Source: Paracoccaceae bacterium (GTDB taxonomy: Bacteria > Pseudomonadota > Alphaproteobacteria > Rhodobacterales > Rhodobacteraceae). Taken from it: 9,474 nt of DNA. The position numbers and the translations under genes were made by a program. A model generated the notes under the pieces. It did not search any database. It worked only from the letters and a program-made list of their open reading frames with translations, and had not been told where the DNA came from. Below are positions 1 through 4,992 of the stretch, piece after piece; position 1 is the first letter of the stretch; each line of letters opens with the position of its first letter. The DNA is taken from the NCBI GenBank assembly GCA_016937725.1, contig JAFGVZ010000228.1, positions 1-9,474 on the forward strand. Direction: 5' to 3'.

Positions 1-713
1 CGCGTATCCCGCGCCGTGTTCATGTCGATGTCGAACGAAATCGCCACATCCGGGTCCGCCAGTTGCAGCGCGGGCGCGTGGATGATGTCGCCCGCGTGGA
101 TCAGCATCTCGCCGCCCGATTCCAGCCGCCACCCGGCATGGCCCGGCGTGTGGCCCGGCAAGGCCATGAAACTCAGCCCCGGCGCAACTTCGGACCTGTC
201 CTTCGCCATGATTAGCCGGTCGTCATACGCCGCCAGCACCGCCTGGGCCAGTTTCGCCCAATCGGCAATCCCAGACAACGCGCGCTGGAAATGCGCGTCA
301 TCGGACCAGAAGGCGCGGTCAAGGTCGGTCACATGCAGGGCCGCATTCGGGAACACCGCCGCGCCCTCCGCGGTAATCATCCCCGCCACATGGTCGGGGT
401 GCAGATGGGTGGCGACCAGCGTGTCTACATCCTCTGGCGCAACCCCCAGTTCCGCCAAGCCTTCGGACAAGAACCCACAGGTCGGCCCGAACAGATCGCG
501 GGGACCGGCATCGGCCAGAATAATGCGCCCGTTCATGCGGATCAGGACCGCGTTGAAATTCGTCTCGATCTGGGTCGCGCCTGCTTCCGCCAATAGCGCG
601 CCGATCTGGGCTTCGTCGGTTTCAGGGAACAGGTCGGGCGTGAAGGTCGTCGCGCCATCGGTGATGATGCTGACCTGTGCCTCGCCGATGGTTTGGGTGA
701 TGGTGCGGTTCAT
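1..713 (-). CDS. MBL-fold metallo-hydrolase, 3' end cut by window edge
   Basis: This is the N-terminal 237 residues of a metallo-beta-lactamase-fold hydrolase; the reading frame stays open to the left edge of the window, so the C-terminus is missing. The metal-binding signature is clear: T-H-L-H-P-D-H with H103, H105, D107 and H108, then P-G-H-T-P-G-H with H188, and H-A-G-D with the bridging D209. The last metal-ligand His normally found in the family would lie beyond the window. No signal peptide or membrane segment is seen, so it is probably cytoplasmic. The start at 713 is preferred because GGAGG lies 4 bases upstream; an in-frame ATG at 734 has no such site. The family includes lactonases (including quorum-quenching types), thioesterase-like and sulfur-handling enzymes; the substrate cannot be told from sequence. 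The family's usual size of about 280-300 residues suggests roughly 50 residues are lost. Confidence 0.9.
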   Translation of the reverse strand, partial: MNRTITQTIGEAQVSIITDGATTFTPDLFPETDEAQIGALLAEAGATQIETNFNAVLIRMNGRIILADAGPRDLFGPTCGFLSEGLAELGVAPEDVDTLVATHLHPDHVAGMITAEGAAVFPNAALHVTDLDRAFWSDDAHFQRALSGIADWAKLAQAVLAAYDDRLIMAKDRSEVAPGLSFMALPGHTPGHAGWRLESGGEMLIHAGDIIHAPALQLADPDVAISFDIDMNTARDT

Positions 714-827
714 GGGGCCTCCGAGCGTTTTCATGCCATGGTAGAGGGCCGCGCGCGCCGCTTCAATGCCGCTGTTGTGGGTTTGGTTGATGGGCCAACA
801 ATGAGTATTTAGAGCAAGATGAAACGA
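714..827 (-). promoter_or_regulatory. Gap with likely upstream region of the MBL hydrolase gene
   Basis: This 114-base gap lies between two minus-strand genes. No ORF or clear terminator is seen. The stretch at about 801-827 is notably AT-rich compared with its surroundings and, read on the minus strand, contains TTGCTC (817 to 812), a possible -35 element. No good -10 stands at the usual spacing, so the promoter assignment is weak. The gap is long enough for the hydrolase gene to have its own promoter rather than be co-transcribed with the small membrane protein gene. Confidence 0.25.
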
Positions 828-1145
828 TCAGGGCAGCGCGATACGGTGCGAGAGTGCGCCGGTCGCGCGGTCAAAGAGCAGGATTTCGCCCTCGGCCAGC
901 ACCAGCACCCAATCGCGCGCGAGGGTCACGGCCTCTGGGGTGATATCCGCAGGCAGGTCGAGCGTGTCGGGAAATGTCAGCGGCGCGGGTGCTTGGGTAA
1001 GCCGCGCCACCAAAAGCCCGACGATCAGGACCAGCCCCGCGATCATCACACTGGTCAAAACCACCACCAACCGCTTGACGAAGCGGGCGTCGGGGGGCAT
1101 GGCGGTTTCTTCATCTTCTAACGGACCCTCTGGGGGCATGGACAT
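828..1145 (-). CDS. Small single-pass membrane protein, DUF6476-like
   Basis: The 105-residue protein has an acidic, proline-containing N-terminus (about residues 1-20), a basic RFVKR patch at 21-25, one strongly hydrophobic segment (about 26-48), and a C-terminal domain of about 55 residues with the pattern L-A-R-D-W-V-L-V-L-A-E-G-E-I-L-L-F-D. This architecture matches what I recall of the DUF6476 family in Rhodobacteraceae; its function is unknown. By the positive-inside rule the N-terminus should be cytoplasmic and the C-terminal domain periplasmic. The start at 1145 is chosen because AAAGGTG (minus strand, 1160 to 1154) lies 8 bases upstream; ATGs at 1139 and 1100 are in-frame alternatives. 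The reading frame stays open upstream to 1346, but that part is antisense to the conserved S4 region of the pseudouridine synthase. The start codon overlaps the divergent pseudouridine synthase start by two bases. Confidence 0.75.
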   Translation of the reverse strand: MSMPPEGPLEDEETAMPPDARFVKRLVVVLTSVMIAGLVLIVGLLVARLTQAPAPLTFPDTLDLPADITPEAVTLARDWVLVLAEGEILLFDRATGALSHRIALP

Positions 1146-2181
1146 GGCGCAGGCACCTTTCACCGAATTGCAGGTCGTGATCGCGGCGGACCCGCCTACG
1201 CGGCTTGATAAGGCCTTGGCGCGCGATGTGCCAGAAGAAGCGGCATTGTCCCGTTCGCGCCTGATGCGGATGATCGCCGAGGGCTGCGTGTGGCGCGATG
1301 GGACAGTGCTGGACGACCCGCGTGCGAAAGTGTCGGAGGGGGACATGTTGGTCTTGCGGGTAGAGGCAGCGGCAGAGGTCGAGACCGTGGCGCAGGAGAT
1401 CGCACTCGATGTGGTCTATGAGGATGACGCGCTGATCGTGGTGAACAAACCAGCGGGTATGGTGGTGCATCCTGCCCCCGGCTCGCCCGACCGCACCTTG
1501 GTGAACGCGCTGCTTCACCATTGCGCCGACAGCCTCTCGGGCATTGGCGGCGAACAGCGGCCCGGCATTGTGCACCGCATAGACAAGGACACGTCAGGGC
1601 TGTTGGTCGCGGCCAAGTCGGACCATGCACACCACCATCTGGCCGCGCAATTTGAACGCCACAGCGTATTGCGGCGCTATCTGGCGCTGGTCCATGGCCT
1701 GCCCGATGCGGGCGATCCGCGGCTGCGGGGCGTGCGGGGCGCGAGTTTCGAGGCGGGGAACATTCTGAAAGTCACTTCGCAACTGGCGCGCCACCGCACC
1801 GACCGGCAGCGACAAGCGGTCGTGTGGTCGAATGGGCGTCATGCCGTCACGCGTGCACGCGTGTTGCAGGCTTACGGCACGCCCCCCGCACTAAGCCTGC
1901 TGGAATGCTGGCTGGAAACCGGGCGCACGCATCAGATCCGGGTGCATCTGGCGCATGCCGGTCATGGCTTGGTGGGCGATCCGGTCTATGGCGGGCGGCG
2001 GAAATTGTCAGAAAACGCTTTAGGGGCCGAAGCCGTAGCGGCAGTCGGGGCCTTTGCGCGGCAGGCGCTGCATGCCGAAACCTTGGGCTTCGAGCACCCC
2101 GATAGCGGCGAGATACTTGAATTCCACGCCCCTTTGCCCGACGATATGGCAAGCTTGATCGCAACTTTGCCCGCCGCTTGA
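1144..2181 (+). CDS. rluD: Ribosomal large subunit pseudouridine synthase, RluA/RluD family
   Basis: The enzyme converts specific uridines of 23S rRNA to pseudouridine. The 345-residue product has an N-terminal S4 RNA-binding domain (about residues 19-75, beginning T-R-L-D-K-A-L), then the catalytic domain with K-P-A-G-M-V-V-H-P at 102-110, the signature H-R-I-D-K-D-T-S-G with catalytic Asp147, and G-R-T-H-Q-I-R-V-H at 260-268. Having an S4 domain and this length favours RluD (E. coli helix 69 positions 1911/1915/1917) over the shorter RluA, but RluC is not excluded. The start at 1144 is chosen because GGGGG lies 7 bases upstream; ATG 1138 is in frame but sits only 1 base from that run. The frame is open back to 940, but that part is antisense to the membrane protein gene. 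The gene lies 88 bases upstream of rpoH in the same direction. Confidence 0.9.
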   Translation: MAQAPFTELQVVIAADPPTRLDKALARDVPEEAALSRSRLMRMIAEGCVWRDGTVLDDPRAKVSEGDMLVLRVEAAAEVETVAQEIALDVVYEDDALIVVNKPAGMVVHPAPGSPDRTLVNALLHHCADSLSGIGGEQRPGIVHRIDKDTSGLLVAAKSDHAHHHLAAQFERHSVLRRYLALVHGLPDAGDPRLRGVRGASFEAGNILKVTSQLARHRTDRQRQAVVWSNGRHAVTRARVLQAYGTPPALSLLECWLETGRTHQIRVHLAHAGHGLVGDPVYGGRRKLSENALGAEAVAAVGAFARQALHAETLGFEHPDSGEILEFHAPLPDDMASLIATLPAA

Positions 2182-2215
2182 GCCTTTAACGCTTTCGTGA
2201 CGCTTTGTTGCAATA

Positions 2216-2242
2216 CTTGCGTGCGCGGGGGCTGGCACATAT
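2216..2242 (+). promoter_or_regulatory. Candidate sigma-32-like promoter of rpoH
   Basis: CTTGCG (2216-2221) and ACATAT (2237-2242) resemble the heat-shock sigma consensus: CTTG in the -35, and CCATNT in the -10 with 5 of 6 positions matching. The spacing is compatible with RpoH promoters. The start point would fall near 2249, leaving a leader of about 20 bases that holds the GAGGAG ribosome site (2257-2262). A housekeeping reading is also possible: TTGCGT (2217-2222), 17 bases, TATGTG (2240-2245). The -10 region lies inside a palindrome. If the first reading holds, rpoH would be positively autoregulated; this is inference only. Confidence 0.35.
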
Positions 2243-2249
2243 GTGCCAG
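2232..2249. promoter_or_regulatory. Perfect 18-bp palindrome just before the rpoH ribosome site
   Basis: CTGGCACATATGTGCCAG reads the same on both strands. It ends 7 bases before the GAGGAG ribosome site (2257-2262) and 20 bases before the rpoH start. As DNA it could be an operator for a dimeric regulator. As RNA it could fold into a 7-bp stem with an ATAT loop just upstream of the ribosome site, if transcription starts upstream of it. There is no T-run, so it is not an intrinsic terminator for rluD. Confidence 0.55.
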
Positions 2250-2269
2250 AGCTACAGAGGAGAGTCCGC

Positions 2270-3166
2270 ATGGCCAGCTACGCAAATCTGCCTGCTCCAA
2301 GCCCGGAACAGGGTCTGAACCGGTATTTGCAGGAAATCCGCCGCTTCCCGATGCTGGAGCCGGAACAGGAATACATGCTTGCCAAGCGCTGGGTCGAAGA
2401 TCAGGACACGGACGCGGCGCATCAGCTTGTGACCAGCCATCTGCGTCTGGCTGCAAAAATCGCCATGGGGTATCGTGGCTACGGCTTGCCTCAGGCCGAA
2501 GTGATTTCCGAAGCGAATGTCGGTCTGATGCAGGCGGTCAAACGGTTTGACCCCGAAAAAGGGTTCCGGCTGGCGACCTATGCGATGTGGTGGATCCGCG
2601 CCAGCATTCAGGAATACATCCTGCGGTCGTGGTCCTTGGTCAAACTGGGCACGACCAGCGCGCAGAAAAAGCTGTTCTTTAACCTGCGCAAGGCCAAGAA
2701 CAAGATCGGCGCGTTGGAAGATGGCGATATGCGGCCGGAAAACGTGGCGCGCATTGCGAATGATCTGAACGTGACCGAGGAAGAAGTGATTTCGATGAAC
2801 CGCCGCCTGTCTGGCGGGGATTCGTCGCTGAATGCGACGGTCGGAACCGAGGATGGCGCGGCAAGCTGGCAAGACTGGCTGGAAGATGAAAACGCAAATC
2901 AGGCCGATGATTATGCCGAGCGGGACGAATTGGACCTGCGCCGCGAATTGTTGGTCGAAGCGATGGATGCGCTCAACGACCGCGAACGCGACGTGCTAAC
3001 CCAGCGCCGCCTGAGCGATGACCCGGTCACGCTGGAAGACCTGTCGCAACGCTACGACGTGTCGCGCGAACGTATTCGCCAGATTGAAGTGCGCGCGTTC
3101 GAGAAGCTGCAAGCCCGCATGCGCACATTGGCGCGCGAGAAGGGCATTGTGGTGCCGGTGAATTGA
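2270..3166 (+). CDS. rpoH: RNA polymerase heat-shock sigma factor RpoH (sigma-32)
   Basis: This alternative sigma factor directs RNA polymerase to heat-shock promoters. The 298-residue protein has the full sigma-70-family layout: region 2 (about 52-122) with the very conserved stretch around F-D-P-E-K-G-F-R-L-A-T-Y-A-M-W-W-I-R (93-110), the RpoH-specific box Q-K-K-L-F-F-N-L-R (132-140), and region 4.2 with a helix-turn-helix at about 254-280 (V-S-R-E-R-I-R-Q-I-E). Length and sequence resemble the RpoH-I type of Rhodobacteraceae, where a second paralogue (RpoH-II) usually exists elsewhere. The start at 2270 is set by GAGGAG at 2257-2262, 7 bases upstream, and by the typical N-terminus M-A-S-Y-A-N-L-P; an in-frame ATG at 2243 lies inside the palindrome and has no ribosome site. 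The gene is followed by an intrinsic terminator. Confidence 0.97.
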   Translation: MASYANLPAPSPEQGLNRYLQEIRRFPMLEPEQEYMLAKRWVEDQDTDAAHQLVTSHLRLAAKIAMGYRGYGLPQAEVISEANVGLMQAVKRFDPEKGFRLATYAMWWIRASIQEYILRSWSLVKLGTTSAQKKLFFNLRKAKNKIGALEDGDMRPENVARIANDLNVTEEEVISMNRRLSGGDSSLNATVGTEDGAASWQDWLEDENANQADDYAERDELDLRRELLVEAMDALNDRERDVLTQRRLSDDPVTLEDLSQRYDVSRERIRQIEVRAFEKLQARMRTLAREKGIVVPVN

Positions 3167-3199
3167 TCCCGCGCCGCAAATCTCTACACGCATTTAACC

Positions 3200-3230
3200 G
3201 GCCCGCATCTCACGGATAGCGGGCCTTTTT
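3200..3230 (+). terminator. Intrinsic terminator after rpoH
   Basis: A 7-bp GC stem, GGCCCGC (3200-3206) with GCGGGCC (3219-3225), encloses a 12-base loop and is followed directly by TTTTT (3226-3230). It lies 33 bases after the rpoH stop. On the minus strand the hairpin is followed by GGTTAAATG rather than a T-run, so it should act mainly on rpoH transcripts and not on the converging DUF1674 gene. Confidence 0.9.
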
Positions 3231-3333
3231 CATGGAAAATTGATGCAACCTGTCCTAGGTCGGCAGCTCTAGGCCAACCCTTATCAGGTCTAAGATGGGT
3301 ATGCCCGCGCGACAGTCGCCAAAGCAGCACCGC

Positions 3334-3564
3334 TCAAAAATCAATGGCGATGCCCTTCTTCTCCCAATCGCCATAGCGCACGGGTTCAGGTCCTTTGCGG
3401 CCACCCAATTCGCGCGGCAGCTCCAACGCTTGTGCCGCGGCGCGGCGGGCATCCGCCTCTGCCAGCGCGCGCTGCGCGGCTTCGGGCAGTTTGGCACGGC
3501 GGGCGGCTTCCTCCTCGGGGGAAAGTTCTGGCGTGTTCTCTGGGTCTGCGGCTTGGTCGGTCAT
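3334..3564 (-). CDS. DUF1674 / SdhAF4-like succinate dehydrogenase assembly factor
   Basis: The 76-residue protein ends in the DUF1674 signature: G-G-R-K-G-P-E-P-V-R-Y-G-D-W-E-K-K-G followed by I-A-I-D-F at the very C-terminus. The N-terminal two thirds is charged and alanine-rich, likely helical or disordered, with no signal or membrane segment. The eukaryotic homologue SDHAF4 binds the flavinated SdhA subunit and helps assemble complex II; the same role in bacteria is inferred from family membership. An in-frame ATG at 3582 would add six residues. 3564 is preferred because the predicted minus-strand promoter (3595-3622) would leave only about 6 bases before 3582. The gene converges on rpoH and diverges from rsmB. 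No terminator of its own is evident. Confidence 0.88.
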   Translation of the reverse strand: MTDQAADPENTPELSPEEEAARRAKLPEAAQRALAEADARRAAAQALELPRELGGRKGPEPVRYGDWEKKGIAIDF

Positions 3565-3575
3565 GGTCGCTCTGC

Positions 3576-3602
3576 TTGTCATGGCGTCTTGCCTGATATA
3601 CC
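3576..3602 (+). promoter_or_regulatory. Candidate promoter of rsmB
   Basis: TTGTCA (3576-3581) and TATACC (3597-3602) are 15 bases apart, which is short. The -10 shares the TATA core (3597-3600) with the -10 of the opposing DUF1674 promoter. The start point would be near 3609, leaving about 20 bases of leader that contain AAGGA (3615-3619). Confidence 0.35.
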
Positions 3603-3622
3603 GCAGCGGCACAAAAGGACAA
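3595..3622 (-). promoter_or_regulatory. Candidate promoter of the DUF1674 gene
   Basis: Read on the minus strand, TTGTCC (3622 to 3617) and TATATC (3600 to 3595) are separated by 16 bases, close to the housekeeping consensus. The start point would be near 3588, giving a leader of about 24 bases to ATG 3564. The -35 element overlaps the rsmB ribosome site region (3615-3619). Confidence 0.45.
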
Positions 3623-3628
3623 GAAACC

Positions 3629-4897
3629 ATGCCCGAAACCCCGTCCTCGCACGCCCCGCGCGCCGCCGCCCATGCGCTTGTCATGGCCGTTGTCACCGAA
3701 GGGCGCAGCTTGGCCGAAGTGCAACCGCGCCCCTTTCTGGCACTGCCGCCCGAGGGCCAAGCCCGCGCGGCGCGGCTGGCGCTGGCCACCTTTCGGCATA
3801 AGGGCCGCGCCGACCACCTGTTGCGCACCCCCCTGCGCAAAACCCCGCCCGAGATCGTGCTATGGGCGTTGCGCTTGGCGGTCACGGAAATGGGCGCGAT
3901 GGCAGCCCCCGCGCATGGCGTAATCAACGATACGGTCGGATTGCTGAACCATGTCGCGCCAAAATTCGCGGGCCTTGGCAATGCCGTGCTGCGCCGTGTG
4001 GCAGAAGGGTTGCCGCAAGACTGGGCCAAGGCGCCCGCCCCGCGCCTGCCCGGCTGGCTGCGCGGCGCGTTGCAAAATGCCTATGGCAGCAGCGTCACCC
4101 AAGCGATCGAGGCCGCACAAGAGGCCGCGCCCCCTTTGGACCTAAGTCTGCGCGGCCCCTGCCCCACCGGGCTAGAGGGCCAGATCCTGCCCACCGGCAC
4201 CCTACGCGTTCCGGCCGGTCAGCAGGTCAGCGCGCTGCCGGGCTACGGCGAAGGCGCGTTCTGGGTGCAAGATGCCGCAAGCGCCCTGCCCGCGCGCTGG
4301 CTAGAGGGGCAGGAACGCGTGCTTGACCTGTGCGCGGCCCCGGGTGGCAAGACCATGCAACTGGCCGCCATGGGCGCGAATGTGACCGCGCTCGACTTGT
4401 CGGAGGCGCGGCTGTCGCGGTTGCGCACCAATCTCAAGCGCACCGGGCTTGGCGCGCATGTGGTCTGCGCCGATGCGCTGACATGGCGTCCCGACCAATC
4501 CTATGACGCGGTTTTGCTGGATGCGCCCTGTTCGGCCACGGGCACCATCCGCCGCCACCCGGAATTACCGCTTTTGAAAACCAAGGACGGGTTGCGCGCC
4601 TTGCGCGAGTTGCAGGCGGCCCTGCTTGACCGGGTGCTGGACCCGGCCTCTGGCCTGCTCAAACCCGGCGGGTTGCTGGTCTATTGCACCTGCTCGCTGC
4701 TCCCCGCCGAGGGCGAAGACCAGATCGCCGCCGCCTTGCAGCGCCATCCTCGCGCGCGACTGGTGCACCGGCCCATTGCGGGCGTGCCTGCCGATTGGCA
4801 AAGCGAGAGCGGGCCAATCCGCACAAGGCCCGATTATTGGGCCGATCTGGGCGGGTTGGACGGGTTTTACATGGCCCTTCTGTCCGCACCGCAATGA
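3629..4897 (+). CDS. rsmB: 16S rRNA (cytosine-5) methyltransferase RsmB/Fmu
   Basis: The 422-residue enzyme (E. coli RsmB is 429) transfers methyl from S-adenosylmethionine to C5 of a 16S rRNA cytosine (C967 in E. coli). The N-terminal NusB-like RNA-binding domain spans about residues 1-135. The C-terminal Rossmann methyltransferase has the SAM-binding motif L-D-L-C-A-A-P-G-G-K-T (232-242), D-A-P-C-S-A-T-G with Cys301, and Y-C-T-C-S with Cys355, the family's nucleophile position. Both cysteines needed by m5C RNA methyltransferases are present. The start at 3629 is set by AAGGA (3615-3619) 9 bases upstream and by the divergent DUF1674 gene; the frame is open back to 3395 but that part is antisense to DUF1674 coding sequence. 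The gene heads a co-directional run through the heparinase-like gene, purH and lspA. Confidence 0.93.
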   Translation: MPETPSSHAPRAAAHALVMAVVTEGRSLAEVQPRPFLALPPEGQARAARLALATFRHKGRADHLLRTPLRKTPPEIVLWALRLAVTEMGAMAAPAHGVINDTVGLLNHVAPKFAGLGNAVLRRVAEGLPQDWAKAPAPRLPGWLRGALQNAYGSSVTQAIEAAQEAAPPLDLSLRGPCPTGLEGQILPTGTLRVPAGQQVSALPGYGEGAFWVQDAASALPARWLEGQERVLDLCAAPGGKTMQLAAMGANVTALDLSEARLSRLRTNLKRTGLGAHVVCADALTWRPDQSYDAVLLDAPCSATGTIRRHPELPLLKTKDGLRALRELQAALLDRVLDPASGLLKPGGLLVYCTCSLLPAEGEDQIAAALQRHPRARLVHRPIAGVPADWQSESGPIRTRPDYWADLGGLDGFYMALLSAPQ

Positions 4898-4910
4898 CAG
4901 TCAATGCGCA

Positions 4911-4945
4911 TGGCCGCGCCATTCCCGGTGACAGCCGCGCGGCCA
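4911..4945 (+). other. GC-rich intercistronic hairpin between rsmB and the heparinase-like gene
   Basis: TGGCCGCGC (4911-4919) pairs with GCGCGGCCA (4937-4945), a 9-bp stem around a 17-base loop, 13 bases after the rsmB stop. No T-run follows, so a classical intrinsic terminator is not supported. It could stabilise or process the rsmB message, or attenuate transcription into the next gene, or be chance in GC-rich DNA. Confidence 0.4.
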
Positions 4946-4992
4946 CAGGGTATGGTGCCGTCAAAAGCCACGGGTAAGGCCGCACAAAGACA

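Noticed and set aside
16..744. A 242-codon open frame on the plus strand at the left edge
   Set aside because: It is antisense to the metallo-hydrolase, whose H-L-H-P-D-H and P-G-H-T-P-G-H motifs read clearly on the minus strand; the plus-strand translation is low in complexity and has no motif.
940..1143. N-terminal extension of the pseudouridine synthase to an ATG at 940
   Set aside because: The added 68 residues do not resemble the family, which starts just before the S4 domain, and they run antisense to the small membrane protein gene.
1146..1346. N-terminal extension of the small membrane protein to 1346 on the minus strand
   Set aside because: It would lie opposite the conserved S4 domain coding region of rluD, has no similarity to the family, and the start at 1145 has its own ribosome site.
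2232..2249. The palindrome before rpoH as a terminator for rluD
   Set aside because: No T-run follows on either strand, and it is only 20 bases from the rpoH start, so a regulatory site is more likely.
3309..3319. An 11-base inverted repeat, GCGAC-A-GTCGC, downstream of the DUF1674 gene
   Set aside because: A 5-bp stem with a one-base centre and no T-run is too short to support a terminator or operator in GC-rich DNA.
3395..3628. N-terminal extension of RsmB to an ATG at 3395
   Set aside because: It would run through the antisense of the DUF1674 gene. The start at 3629 has a good ribosome site and gives the normal family length.
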